Assembly (NCBI GenBank): GCA_016927535.1
Contig: JAFGMM010000351.1
Location: forward strand, 1 to 44,843
Length of the DNA stretch: 44,843 nt
Source: Anaerolineae bacterium
GTDB taxonomy: Bacteria; Chloroflexota; Anaerolineae; Aggregatilineales; JAFGMM01
Reading direction: 5' to 3'
Position 1 is the first letter of the stretch; every line of letters begins with the position of its first letter. Shown here in pieces: positions 34,593-43,004 of this stretch. The translations under genes were made by a program, and so were the position numbers. Under the pieces are notes generated by a model. The model saw only the letters and a list, made by a program, of their open reading frames with translations, was not told the origin of the DNA and ran no database searches.

Positions 34593-35544
34593 AACGAAGC
34601 CGCTGGTATCGGTGGTGATCCCGAACTGGAACGGGATGCCGTATCTCCCGGCCTGCCTGGACGCGCTGCGCGCCCAGGTCTACCCGGCGCTGGAGGTCAT
34701 CATCGCCGACAACGCTTCGACCGACGGCTCGTGTGCGTTCATCGCGGGGCGCTACCCGGAGGTGCGCTTGGTGGCGCTCGCCGCGAACCTGGGATTTACC
34801 GGCGCGTGCAACGCCGGGATGCGGGCGGCGCTGGGCGACATCGTGATCTTGCTCAACAACGATACCGAGGTGACGCCCGGTTGGGCGGCTGCGGTCGTGG
34901 AGGCGTTTGGCGCTTACCCGGAGGCGGGCATCGTCGCGTCTAAGATGATGCTGATGAAGCGGCGCAACATCTTTCACGCCGCCGGCGACCTGTACCGCGT
35001 CGATGGGGTGCCGGGCAACCGGGGCGTCTGGGAGCGCGACCTGGGCCAGTACGACGCGCCGGCCTATGTGTTTGGGGCGTGCGGCGGCGCGGCGGCGTAC
35101 CGGCGCGCGATGCTCGACGAGATCGGTTTGCTGGACGATGATTTCTTCTATTCGTGCGAGGATGTCGATCTGTCGTGGCGCGCGCAGCTTGCCGGGTGGC
35201 GCTGCGTCTATACACCCGGCGCGGTGCTTTACCATGCGCTGGGCGGCAGCGGCGGCAGCGTCACCGCGAGCTACCACAACGGGCGCAATTTCATCTACGT
35301 GATGGTCAAGAACTACCCCGGCCCTTTGTTTCGTAAGTATTGGCGGAAGATATTGCGCGCCCAACTGCGCATGGCATGGGAGGCGCTGAAGCAGATTCGC
35401 GGCAAAGAGGCGCGCGCGACGCTGCGCGGGCAGCGGGCGGGGTTGTGGGGCGCGCGGCGCATGTGGCGCAAGCGCGGCCCGATTCAACGTTCGCGCAAAG
35501 TTACGATAGAATACTTAGAGTCGATTCTGACTCCGGTGCCGTGA
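34585..35544 (+). CDS. Family 2 glycosyltransferase (rhamnosyltransferase/WbbL-like)
   Basis: A 319-aa GT-A enzyme. Motifs: VSVVIPNWNG, ADNASTDGS, LNNDTEVTPGW (the metal-binding D-x-D equivalent NDT), GACGGAAAYRRAML and the catalytic-base region DDFFYSCEDVDLSWRA, all typical of WbbL-type rhamnosyltransferases. The C-terminus is basic with a possible membrane-associated helix. The GTG at 34585 overlaps the reductase stop and has GGAG 8 nt upstream; the longer open frame before it is a shadow of the reductase gene. It would attach rhamnose or a similar deoxysugar to a lipid- or wall-linked glycan. Confidence 0.9.
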   Translation: MNETKPLVSVVIPNWNGMPYLPACLDALRAQVYPALEVIIADNASTDGSCAFIAGRYPEVRLVALAANLGFTGACNAGMRAALGDIVILLNNDTEVTPGWAAAVVEAFGAYPEAGIVASKMMLMKRRNIFHAAGDLYRVDGVPGNRGVWERDLGQYDAPAYVFGACGGAAAYRRAMLDEIGLLDDDFFYSCEDVDLSWRAQLAGWRCVYTPGAVLYHALGGSGGSVTASYHNGRNFIYVMVKNYPGPLFRKYWRKILRAQLRMAWEALKQIRGKEARATLRGQRAGLWGARRMWRKRGPIQRSRKVTIEYLESILTPVP

Positions 35545-35561
35545 CATTCTAGGAGTATACT

Positions 35562-36296
35562 GTGAGCGAAAAAGAACCTTTTCTTTCTATTGTGATCCCG
35601 GTGCATAACGAGGAAAAGCGCCTGCCGGCGGCATTGCAAAAGATTGATGATTTCCTTGCCGGGCAGTCTTATACCGCCGAGGTCGTGGTCGTCGAGAACG
35701 GCAGCGCCGACAAGACCATCGAGGTCGCCGAGCGCTTCGCCGCCGAACACCCCTATGTGCGCGTGTTTGTCGAGGATGCGCGCGGCAAAGGGCTTGCGGT
35801 GCGGCGCGGCATGATCGAGGCGCGCGGGCAGTATCGCTTTATGGCCGACGTTGATTTCTCGATGCCGGTCGAGGAGATTGGTCATTTCCTGCCGCCCAAA
35901 CTGGAGGGCTACGATGTTGCCATCGGCAGCCGCGAAGCGCCCGGCGCGGTGCGCTATGACGAGCCGCTGCGCCGGCACCTGATGGGGCGCGTGCTAAACC
36001 TGCTGGTGAAGCTGCTAGCCATTCCAGATTTTGAAGATACGCAGTGCGGGTTCAAGTGCTTTACCGCGCACACCGCCGAGGATATCTTCCCGCTCCAGCG
36101 CATGAACGGCATCGGCTTCGACGTGGAGGCGCTGTTCATCGCCAAGCGGCGCGGCTATAAGGTGGTGGAGGTGCCGATTAACTGGTACTATGACGCCGAC
36201 AGCCGCATGAAGCTGATGAAAGACTCGCTGGCAATTATCCGCGAGATATTCGAGATTCGGAGAAACTGGCGCGATGGGGTCTACAAGCAGCGCTGA
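35562..36296 (+). CDS. Dolichyl/polyprenyl-phosphate glycosyltransferase-like protein (GT2)
   Basis: A 244-aa GT-A enzyme of the dolichyl-phosphate beta-glucosyltransferase type. It shows LSIVIPVHNEEKRL, VVVVENGSADKT, the metal-binding motif MADVDFSMP, TQCGFKCF and RMNGIGFDVEALFIAKRRGY, which are diagnostic for this subgroup. It probably loads a hexose onto polyprenyl phosphate at the inner membrane face, giving a donor for GT-C enzymes such as the one encoded at the end of this run. The start is GTG 35562, with AGGAG 7 nt upstream. Its 3' end overlaps rnhB by 23 nt. Confidence 0.9.
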   Translation: MSEKEPFLSIVIPVHNEEKRLPAALQKIDDFLAGQSYTAEVVVVENGSADKTIEVAERFAAEHPYVRVFVEDARGKGLAVRRGMIEARGQYRFMADVDFSMPVEEIGHFLPPKLEGYDVAIGSREAPGAVRYDEPLRRHLMGRVLNLLVKLLAIPDFEDTQCGFKCFTAHTAEDIFPLQRMNGIGFDVEALFIAKRRGYKVVEVPINWYYDADSRMKLMKDSLAIIREIFEIRRNWRDGVYKQR

Positions 36297-36966
36297 TCTG
36301 GCGTTTGAGTACGAACTGCGCGCGCAGGGCTGCCGGTATATCGCGGGCATCGACGAGGCCGGGCGCGGTCCGCTGGCCGGGCCGGTGCTCGCGGCGGCGG
36401 TGATTCTGCCGCTGGACCGGGACGACTTGGCCGGGGCGCTGGCCGGCGTGAACGACTCGAAGCAGCTTACGGCCGGCCGGCGCGAGCGCCTGTTTGACGT
36501 GATTTGCCGGACGGCGGTCGCGGTGGGCGTGGGTGCGGGCAGCCACGCGCAGATCGACGCGGAGGGCGTGCGCCCGGCGACGCACGCGGCGATGCGCCGG
36601 GCCGTGGCTGCGCTGGCGACGCCGCCTACCCATTTGCTGATCGATTACGAGCCGCTGCCGGAGATCGGGCTGCCCTTCACGGCAATTAAGTTTGGGGATG
36701 CGCGCTCGCTCAGCATTGCCGCCGCCAGCATCGTTGCGAAGGTGCTGCGCGACCGGTTGATGTGTGAACTGCACGAGCTGTATCCTCAATACGGCTTCGA
36801 CGCGCACAAGGGCTACGATACGGCCCGGCACCGTGCGGCGCTGTGCGAGTTCGGCCCGTGCCCGATTCACCGGCGCCGGTTTAAAACCGTGTACCGGCTC
36901 GATCAGTTGTCGATATGGGGAACGCGAAAGGTTGATCGTGAAGATTCGTCGTGTCGCGCCCGATGA
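36274..36966 (+). CDS. rnhB: Ribonuclease HII
   Basis: A 230-aa enzyme that cuts the RNA strand of RNA-DNA hybrids and single ribonucleotides in DNA. Family signatures: GIDEAGRGPLAGPV with the first catalytic Asp and Glu near residues 26-27, NDSKQLTAGRRE, LLIDYEPLP with a catalytic Asp, GDARSLSIAAASIVAKVLRDR, YGFDAHKGY and CPIHRRRF. The length is normal. It begins inside the preceding glycosyltransferase gene; GGAG is 12 nt from the ATG. Its last 29 nt overlap the next gene. The context of sugar genes looks like simple packing rather than a functional link. Confidence 0.96.
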   Translation: MGSTSSADLAFEYELRAQGCRYIAGIDEAGRGPLAGPVLAAAVILPLDRDDLAGALAGVNDSKQLTAGRRERLFDVICRTAVAVGVGAGSHAQIDAEGVRPATHAAMRRAVAALATPPTHLLIDYEPLPEIGLPFTAIKFGDARSLSIAAASIVAKVLRDRLMCELHELYPQYGFDAHKGYDTARHRAALCEFGPCPIHRRRFKTVYRLDQLSIWGTRKVDREDSSCRAR

Positions 36967-37405
36967 TTTACCGGAATGGCTGCGGATGCGCGAGGCGCTC
37001 TGGCCCGACTGCCCGCTGCACGAGCACCGCGCCGAGATGGAGGCGTATTTTACCGGCCGGCCGGAGATTGCGACGTTCGTCGCAGTGCGCCCGGATGGTG
37101 AGCTTGGCGGCTTCCTGGAGGCGTCAATCCGCCCGCTGGCAGACGGCTGTGTGACGCAGCCGGTGGGTTATATCGAGGGCTGGTATGTGGACCCGGACCT
37201 GCGCCGGCAGGGGGTCGGCGCGCGTCTGGTGGCGACCGCCGAAGCCTGGGCGCGCGCGCAGGGCTGCCAGGAGATGGCCTCCGATTCCGTGATCGGCAAC
37301 GAAGTCGGTTTGGAGGCGCACAAGGCGCTAGGTTATGTCGATGTCGAGCGGGTGGTGCGGTTTCAAAAATGGCTGGTGGACCGTGAGGGCGGCGACTGTG
37401 CGTAA
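36938..37405 (+). CDS. AAC(6')-type GNAT acetyltransferase
   Basis: A 155-aa acetyltransferase whose pattern matches the aminoglycoside 6'-N-acetyltransferase group: REALWPDCPLHEHRAEMEAY at the start, FVAVRPDGELGGFLEASIRP, GYIEGWYVDPDLRRQGVG (acetyl-CoA motif A), ASDSVIGNEVGLEAHKALGY and VERVVRFQKWL at the end. Members acetylate the 6' amine of aminoglycosides, but chromosomal relatives often have other substrates. The start is GTG 36938, with AAAGG upstream, overlapping rnhB; the longer frame upstream is an rnhB shadow. Membership of the group is fairly sure; resistance activity is not shown by sequence. Confidence 0.85.
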   Translation: MKIRRVAPDDLPEWLRMREALWPDCPLHEHRAEMEAYFTGRPEIATFVAVRPDGELGGFLEASIRPLADGCVTQPVGYIEGWYVDPDLRRQGVGARLVATAEAWARAQGCQEMASDSVIGNEVGLEAHKALGYVDVERVVRFQKWLVDREGGDCA

Positions 37406-38027
37406 AACGGTGATACTGCTCGTCATTGCGGGACTGCTGGCGGGCTGCAATTTGCTGCTGCGCCCCACGCCCACCCGCGAGGTGGATACCCAGACGCCGG
37501 AGGGCGCGGTGATGCGCTATGCGGCGGCGCTCGCGCCGCAGGCAGACGCGGCGGCGAACAGTTTTTCGACCATCCATACCTGGTCGTTGGGACGTGATAG
37601 CCTGGTGGCGTACAGTTTCGCCGGCGGCTACGAGGCGCAGTGGTCGGTGTGCAACGGGCAGGCGCGCGTGACGCTGGATTCGGGCGGCTGGCGCGTGGTC
37701 GAGGCGGGTACGCGCTGCTGGGATGACCAGACCGCCGCGATCACCGGCAGTTATGCGTTTATCGCCGGCGACGACGGCGCGCCGCGCACGGTCATTTACG
37801 GCGATTTGTTAGTGCCCGACGTGTCCGCCGTCTCGATAGAATTCACCGTGGGCGGCGAGAGCGCCGTCGCCGAGATCGATTCGGCGGGGTATTGGTTGAT
37901 GCGCGCCGGCGCGCACCGGCCGGCGCGTGCTGTCGCCATCGATAAGGAAGGCTACCTGGTGCAAATCCTGGAATTTGACCGCCCGCTGGTCATGGAGCCG
38001 GTCGGCACGCCGCAGCCGCCCGGCTGA
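37398..38027 (+). CDS. Small lipoprotein of unknown function
   Basis: A 209-aa predicted lipoprotein: basic start, VILLVIAGLLAGC lipobox with Cys near residue 15, a short PTPTREV linker, then a beta-rich domain with ten or more predicted strands and two Cys residues (CNGQ and RCWDD). No family recognised. GTG 37398 is chosen since it directly precedes the signal sequence; GTG 37383 is an alternative. It overlaps the acetyltransferase stop by 8 nt, so it is in the same transcript. The MoxR gene starts 35 nt downstream. Confidence 0.78.
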   Translation: MRKTVILLVIAGLLAGCNLLLRPTPTREVDTQTPEGAVMRYAAALAPQADAAANSFSTIHTWSLGRDSLVAYSFAGGYEAQWSVCNGQARVTLDSGGWRVVEAGTRCWDDQTAAITGSYAFIAGDDGAPRTVIYGDLLVPDVSAVSIEFTVGGESAVAEIDSAGYWLMRAGAHRPARAVAIDKEGYLVQILEFDRPLVMEPVGTPQPPG

Positions 38028-38062
38028 GCTTTAACCTGAAGTTTGTCGTGAAAAGGGAGCCT

Positions 38063-39055
38063 ATGGCTGAGCAAACTACCCTGAGCGTTGAAGTCTTCCG
38101 CGAAACCGCCGCCGCCATCGAGCGCGAGGTGGGTAAAGTCATCGTTGGGCAAAAGGATGTCGTGCGCAGCGTGTTGACCTGCGTCTTGTCGGGCGGACAC
38201 GCGCTGCTCGAAGGGGTGCCGGGCCTGGGCAAGACGATGCTCATCCGCACCCTAGCCGACGTGCTCGAACTCAAATTTTCGCGCATCCAGTTCACGCCCG
38301 ACCTGATGCCCGCCGATATCGTGGGCACTGATATCCTGGAGGAGACCGAGGACGGGCGCCGCCAGTTTCGCTTCCAGGCGGGGCCGGTGTTCGCCAACTT
38401 TATCCTCGCCGACGAAATCAACCGCGCCACCCAGAAAACCCAGTCGGCGCTGCTGGAGGCGATGCAGGAGCGGAGCGTTACGGTTGCCAACCGCACGTAC
38501 ATTCTTGAGCCGCCGTTCTTCGTCATGGCGACCCAAAACCCTATCGAGATGGAAGGCACTTACCCGCTCCCGGAGGCGCAGCTTGACCGCTTCCTGTTCA
38601 AGGTGGAGGTGCGGTTCCCCTCGTCCGGCGAATTGATCGAGATTTTGACCCGCACCACCGGCGCCGATGTGCCCGTGGCGGGCGCGGTCGCCGACGGCGA
38701 GCGCATCAATGCGATGATCGCGCTGGCGCGCGCCGTGCCGATTGCGTCGCATGTCAATGACTACGTGGCGCGGCTGGTCATCGCCTCGCATCCCGAAAGT
38801 CCCACAGCGCCGGAGCCGGTCAAGCGCTACGTGCGCTACGGGGCCAGCCCGCGCGGCGCGCAGGCGCTTATCCTGGGCGGCAAGATCAGCGCGCTGCTCA
38901 ACGGGCGCTACAATGTGGCTTTCGACGACGTGCAGGCGGTTGCGCCGGGCGCGCTGCGGCACCGGCTGCTGCTCAACTTCGAGGGCTTGGCGGAGGGCAT
39001 CACGCCGGATTCGCTCGTGACGACGCTGCTCAAGCATGTGCCGACGCAGGGGAGC
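38063..39055 (+). CDS. MoxR-family AAA+ ATPase
   Basis: A 330-residue chaperone-like ATPase. Motifs: VIVGQKDVVRSVLTCVLSGG, Walker A LEGVPGLGKTMLIRTLA, FTPDLMPADIVGTDIL, Walker B NFILADEINRATQKTQSALLEAMQE, sensor 1 VMATQNPIEMEGTYPLPEAQLDRF and the C-terminal lid with VRYGASPRGAQALILGGK. MoxR proteins usually act with a DUF58 protein to mature or insert partner proteins; a DUF58 gene lies at 42095 in the same run. ATG 38063 is preferred over GTG 38048 because AAAAGGGAG lies between them. The stop is at 39056-39058. Confidence 0.95.
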
Positions 39056-39059
39056 TGAG

Positions 39060-39650
39060 ATGGACGCCGATGCTTTATCCGCAGTGATTGCCCGGCTGTG
39101 GGTTTCCCCGACCCCCGCCGATCTGTGGGCGCTGCACGCGCCGCTGCTTGCGCTGGATGTACCCGGTGCGCACGCGGCGCGCGAGGTTGCCGGGAAGTTT
39201 TACGCTTATCTGAACGCGCTCGAACACAAGCTCACTTCGCAGCGCTACACGCGCTTTGCCGCCATCCTGGAGGCTTCTGCCGTCACGACTGTCGGCTTTG
39301 AGAATGTGCTGAGAGACCGGAAAATCGCGCTGGGCGAAGTGTTGGTCGCGGGGCTTGCCGGCGCGCTTGAAGTGATGGCGGCGATGCAGGGAGTGCGGGC
39401 CTGGAAGACCGACACGCGCGCCGAGGATTTGGAGGCGGCGTGGGAGGTGTACGGCCTGCTGTGGGAGGTCTCCGCGCAGATGCAGCCCGGCCTGTCGCCG
39501 GACGAGCGCGCCGCGTACCTGGAGCGCGTGTTTGCGCCGGTCGTCGCGCCCGACACGCCGGACGCGGTGCGCGCGGCGTTGATCGTTCGCCTGCACCAGC
39601 TTTTGCTGATTCTGCGCCTGCTCGCGCTGCTGCGCCCGGATGCCGGATGA
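39060..39650 (+). CDS. Helical protein of unknown function in MoxR/DUF58 cluster
   Basis: A 196-aa, mostly alpha-helical, soluble protein rich in Ala and Leu with no signal peptide. No family recognised. It starts one base after the MoxR stop with GGGGAG just upstream, and its stop overlaps the start of the ABC ATPase gene (ATGA at 39647-39650), so it is translationally coupled on both sides. Its position suggests it works with the MoxR ATPase or the ABC exporter. Confidence 0.75.
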   Translation: MDADALSAVIARLWVSPTPADLWALHAPLLALDVPGAHAAREVAGKFYAYLNALEHKLTSQRYTRFAAILEASAVTTVGFENVLRDRKIALGEVLVAGLAGALEVMAAMQGVRAWKTDTRAEDLEAAWEVYGLLWEVSAQMQPGLSPDERAAYLERVFAPVVAPDTPDAVRAALIVRLHQLLLILRLLALLRPDAG

Positions 39651-40579
39651 GCGAGATTGCGATCCAGACTCGCGGTTTGACGCGGCGCTTTGGCCGCGAG
39701 CCGCGCGGCGTGCTGGCGGTGGATGACCTGAGCCTGACGGTGGAAGCCGGGCAGGTCTACGGCTTCCTGGGGCCGAACGGCGCCGGCAAGACGACGACCA
39801 TCCGTATGCTGCTGGACCTGGTGCGACCCACACGCGGCGAGGCGTTTATCTTTGGTCGGTCGCCGTCACGTGACCACGACGTGCTCCGGCGGGTGGGCGC
39901 GCAGGTCGAGGACGCGACGTTCTACCCGTATCTCAGCGCGCGCCGCAATCTGCAAGTGCTCGCCGAGACCGGCGGCGTCGATGCGAGCAAGCGCATCGAG
40001 ATGCTGTTGGAGCAGGCGGGGCTGGCGAAGCGCGCACGAGACCGCGTGGGCGGCTATTCGACCGGGATGAAACAGCGGCTTGGCCTGGCGGCGGCGCTGC
40101 TGCTCGACCCTGACCTGCTGCTGCTCGACGAGCCGACGAGCGGCATGGACCCGGCGGGCATGGCGTCGGTGCGCGAGTTCATTAAAAGCCTGCCGGCGCA
40201 GGGCAAGACGGTCTTTCTTTCCAGCCACTTGCTGCGCGAGGTCGAGCAGGTGTGCGACCGGGTGGCGATCATCAATCACGGGCGGCTGGTGGCAGAGGGG
40301 CCGGTACAAGATCTGCTGGATAAGCGCCAGGATGCGCTCCTGGATGTGCAGGTGCTGCCGTTGGAGCCGGCGCGTGCGGCGCTGGCGGATTGGTCGCCGG
40401 TAGATCACGCTTCGCAGGCGGGCTGGCTCACGCTGCCCGGCGCGGCGGACGATGCGCCGGCGGTCGCGCGCCGTCTGGTCGAGGCGGGCGTGGATGTGCA
40501 TCAAATCGTGCGCCGCCGCCAGACGCTGGAGGATGTTTTCTTCGCGGTGATGAAGGATGAGCCGGACGATGCGCATTGA
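39647..40579 (+). CDS. ABC-2 exporter ATPase (CcmA/DrrA type)
   Basis: A 310-aa ATPase of the drug/gliding/Nat-type exporters. Motifs: Walker A GFLGPNGAGKTTTIRMLL near residue 40, Q-loop VGAQVEDATFYPYLS, signature GGYSTGMKQRLGLAAAL, Walker B LLLLDEPTSGMDPAG and His switch FLSSHLL, followed by the usual about 90-residue C-terminal regulatory part ending EDVFFAVMKDE. Its permease partner is encoded at 41205, but a toxin-antitoxin pair lies between the two. The ATG overlaps the preceding stop. The longer open frame starting at 39440 is a shadow. Confidence 0.94.
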   Translation: MSEIAIQTRGLTRRFGREPRGVLAVDDLSLTVEAGQVYGFLGPNGAGKTTTIRMLLDLVRPTRGEAFIFGRSPSRDHDVLRRVGAQVEDATFYPYLSARRNLQVLAETGGVDASKRIEMLLEQAGLAKRARDRVGGYSTGMKQRLGLAAALLLDPDLLLLDEPTSGMDPAGMASVREFIKSLPAQGKTVFLSSHLLREVEQVCDRVAIINHGRLVAEGPVQDLLDKRQDALLDVQVLPLEPARAALADWSPVDHASQAGWLTLPGAADDAPAVARRLVEAGVDVHQIVRRRQTLEDVFFAVMKDEPDDAH

Positions 40580-40859
40580 GCAGTTGCTTAAAAAAGAACG
40601 CGATGAGATTTTGAGAATTGCCGCCGAGTATGGGGCGTTCAATGTGCGGGTATTCGGTTCGGCTGCTCGCGGCGAAACCGGGCCGGCCAGCGATGTGGAT
40701 TTGCTGGTGGATTTTGAAGAAGGGAAGAGCTTGCTGGATTTAATTGGAATGAAGCAGGCTTTGGAAGATTTGTTAGGCTGTAAGGTAGATTTGGTCACCG
40801 AGGACGGGTTGCATCACCGCATCAAAAGAAATGTTCTGGATGAGGCGGTATTATTATGA
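40569..40859 (+). CDS. mntA: MntA-type minimal nucleotidyltransferase antitoxin
   Basis: A 96-aa protein of the MNT family. The GSX10DXD active-site motif is exact: GSAARGETGPASDVD, preceded by YGAFNVRVF. In studied pairs MntA transfers AMP to a Tyr of the HEPN toxin and so silences it. ATG 40569 gives the usual family start MRIEQLLKKERDEI; ATG 40557 is possible. It overlaps the end of the ABC ATPase gene by 11 nt, and its stop overlaps the HepT start (ATGA). The stretch is visibly more AT-rich than its neighbours, suggesting acquisition. Confidence 0.92.
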   Translation: MRIEQLLKKERDEILRIAAEYGAFNVRVFGSAARGETGPASDVDLLVDFEEGKSLLDLIGMKQALEDLLGCKVDLVTEDGLHHRIKRNVLDEAVLL

Positions 40860-41221
40860 AGCAGGGCGACGCGCTCTATCTGGATAACATTTTGGAATGT
40901 ATGCAAAAAATTGAAGAATTCACTGTTGAGGGTAAAGCCGTTTTCATGGAATCGGCTCTAATCCAGGACGCGGTTATTCGCAATTTTGAGATTATTGGCG
41001 AAGCCACCAAGCGGCTTTCTGATGAACTACGCCAACAGCATTCGAGTGTGCCCTGGAGAAAACTGACCGGTTTCCGAGATGTGCTCATTCATGGTTATCT
41101 GCGCTTAGATTTGAGCTTGATCTGGAGCGTAGTGGAGAACGATTTGCCTGTTTTGAGACCGCGCATCGAAGAAATCTCACGAGTTATAGACGAGGCCGGC
41201 GCCGATGACCGCGATGCTTAG
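40856..41221 (+). CDS. hepT: HepT-type HEPN toxin ribonuclease (DUF86)
   Basis: A 121-aa all-helical HEPN protein. The RX4HXY motif is exact: RDVLIHGY, where Arg and His cut RNA and Tyr is the AMPylation site of studied homologues. FEIIGEATKRLSDELR upstream is also typical of DUF86. It pairs with the MntA encoded just before. ATGA overlap with mntA couples translation. Its last 17 nt overlap the start of the ABC-2 permease gene, so no separate promoter for that gene is evident. Confidence 0.93.
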   Translation: MKQGDALYLDNILECMQKIEEFTVEGKAVFMESALIQDAVIRNFEIIGEATKRLSDELRQQHSSVPWRKLTGFRDVLIHGYLRLDLSLIWSVVENDLPVLRPRIEEISRVIDEAGADDRDA

Positions 41222-42086
41222 ACTCCTGCGCGCCGAGTGGCGCAAAGCGACCGGCAACCTCTGGATGATGGGGTGCTTGCTGGGAGTATGGCCGCTGCTG
41301 GGCCTCCTGACGGTGGGAGCGCTGCTGCTCGCCGGCCTGGCTTTCAAGGAGGCGAGCCAGCAGCTTGCGCTTGAGCTTCGCTGGAACCTGGTCGCGCTGG
41401 ATAGCTGGAATATCACCGCGAATCTGATCGCGCAGCTCGGCGCGGTGGCTTTCGCCGCCATCCTTTTCGGTGGCGAGTACCGCTGGCGCACCTGGAAGAA
41501 CCTTGCGCCGCGCCGCCGGCGGCTGCCGCTGCTCTTGATAAAGTACGTGGTGCTGGGTGTACTGATGATCTGCGCGCTCCTGGTGCTGTCGGTCGTGCTG
41601 GTGGTGGGCCTGGGCCTGGTGAGCGCGGCGCTGGGTTTCGGCGCTTCGTACTTCCAGGTCGGCGAGCGGACGCTGGGCGAGTTCGCGGCGAATGCGCTGG
41701 TGATGTCGACGTCGGTGTTTGTCGGCGCGCTTTTCATCGGCGCGCTGGTCGGCCTGGCGACCCTGCTCACCCGCTCGATGCTGATCGGCGCGCTGGGCGG
41801 CATCGTCGTCCTGGCGATTGACGGCTTTACGCCGACCGCCGTCTCGACGATTGTGCTCCTGACCGATACCAAGATCTGGCTGGAGGCGCTGCGTTTGCGC
41901 TTCATGTACAATCTGCACAACGCCGGCCAGCTTATCCTCGGCCACGCGCCGGCCTCGCCGGGGTTGATCGAATTTTCTACCGGGACGAATTCGCTTTTGG
42001 GGTCGCTGGTGATTGTGGCGGTCTGGCTGGCGGTGATGATCGGGTTAACCTTGTGGGTGTTCCAGAGACAGGACTTGACCGATTAA
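41205..42086 (+). CDS. ABC-2 type exporter permease
   Basis: A 293-aa membrane protein with about six hydrophobic segments: MMGCLLGVWPLLGLLTVGAL, IAQLGAVAFAAILF, YVVLGVLMICALLVL, FVGALFIGALVGLATLL, MLIGALGGIVVLAI and SLLGSLVIVAVWLAVMIGL. The conserved GEYRWRTWKNL between segments 2 and 3 is typical of ABC-2 permeases. It is the natural partner of the ATPase at 39647. Its substrate is unknown. ATG 41205 lies within hepT; ATG 41214 is an alternative. Confidence 0.88.
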   Translation: MTAMLRLLRAEWRKATGNLWMMGCLLGVWPLLGLLTVGALLLAGLAFKEASQQLALELRWNLVALDSWNITANLIAQLGAVAFAAILFGGEYRWRTWKNLAPRRRRLPLLLIKYVVLGVLMICALLVLSVVLVVGLGLVSAALGFGASYFQVGERTLGEFAANALVMSTSVFVGALFIGALVGLATLLTRSMLIGALGGIVVLAIDGFTPTAVSTIVLLTDTKIWLEALRLRFMYNLHNAGQLILGHAPASPGLIEFSTGTNSLLGSLVIVAVWLAVMIGLTLWVFQRQDLTD

Positions 42087-42094
42087 GGTGAACG

Positions 42095-43000
42095 ATGGCC
42101 GAGAAACTCTTTGACGAAAAGACGCTCCGTAAGCTCGAACAGCTTCGCCTGGTGGCGAACCGGGTGCGCGCCGGCGCGATCAAGGGCGAGCGGCGCTCGA
42201 CCCGGCGCGGTACGTCGGTCGAGTTCGCCGACTACCGCAACTATACGCGCGGCGACGACCTGCGCCGCCTGGATTGGAATATCTACGCCCGGCTGGAGCG
42301 CCCGTTTATCAAGCTGCTAGAGGAGGAAGAGGATTTGTCGGTCCAAATCCTGTTCGACGCCTCCGGCAGCATGGACTGGCCCGATCTCAACAGCGGCGCC
42401 GGCCGCGATACGCACAAGTTCACGTATGGGCAGCGCCTGGCGGCGGGCTTGGGACACATCGCGCTGACGACTGGCGATCACCTGACCGTGGTCGGTCTGC
42501 GCGCCGACGGGCCGCAGGTCTGGGGACCGATGCGCGGGCGAGGCCGCACCCTGGCGCTGTTGGACTTCCTGGAAGATGTCCGGCCCGGCGGCCTTACCGA
42601 TCTGAGCGCCGCGCTGCGCGATTGGTCGCTGCGCATGGCGCGGCCCGGCCTGGTGCTCATCGTCTCGGATTTGCTCTCGCCGACCGGTTTTGAGACCGGT
42701 CTGGATGCGCTGCTGGGCCGGGGGGCGGAGGTCGCCGTTATCCACATCCTCGCGCCCGACGAGACCAACCCTCCCCTGGCCGGCGACCTGAGCCTGGTCG
42801 ATACCGAGACGCGCCACCAGCAAGACGTGACCATCGACGCGCCGATGCGCGAGCTTTACGCGCAGCGCTTCCTGGCGTGGCGCGAGCAAATCGGCGCGTT
42901 CTGTGCGGGGCGCGGCGTGCATTATCTCATGGTCGAGACTTCGGTGCCGTGGGAGGAGCTTATCCTGTTCGACCTGCGCCGTTTGCAGGTCGTGAAGTGA
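42095..43000 (+). CDS. DUF58 protein (MoxR partner, vWA-like)
   Basis: A 301-aa soluble protein of the DUF58 family. The hallmark VEFADYRNYTRGDDLRRLDW (about residues 48-67) is followed by a vWA-like fold with MIDAS-type DASGSMDW and LTDLSAAL. DUF58 proteins without membrane segments usually work with a MoxR ATPase; here MoxR is encoded five genes upstream in the same run, with the exporter and toxin-antitoxin pair between. AAGGTG precedes the ATG. A GT-C glycosyltransferase gene starts 4 nt after its stop. Confidence 0.94.
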   Translation: MAEKLFDEKTLRKLEQLRLVANRVRAGAIKGERRSTRRGTSVEFADYRNYTRGDDLRRLDWNIYARLERPFIKLLEEEEDLSVQILFDASGSMDWPDLNSGAGRDTHKFTYGQRLAAGLGHIALTTGDHLTVVGLRADGPQVWGPMRGRGRTLALLDFLEDVRPGGLTDLSAALRDWSLRMARPGLVLIVSDLLSPTGFETGLDALLGRGAEVAVIHILAPDETNPPLAGDLSLVDTETRHQQDVTIDAPMRELYAQRFLAWREQIGAFCAGRGVHYLMVETSVPWEELILFDLRRLQVVK

Positions 43001-43004
43001 TGAG

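Noticed and set aside
39440-39646. N-terminal extension of the ABC exporter ATPase
   Set aside because: The extension is a shadow of the preceding helical protein gene; the ATG at 39647 with ATGA overlap is the natural start.
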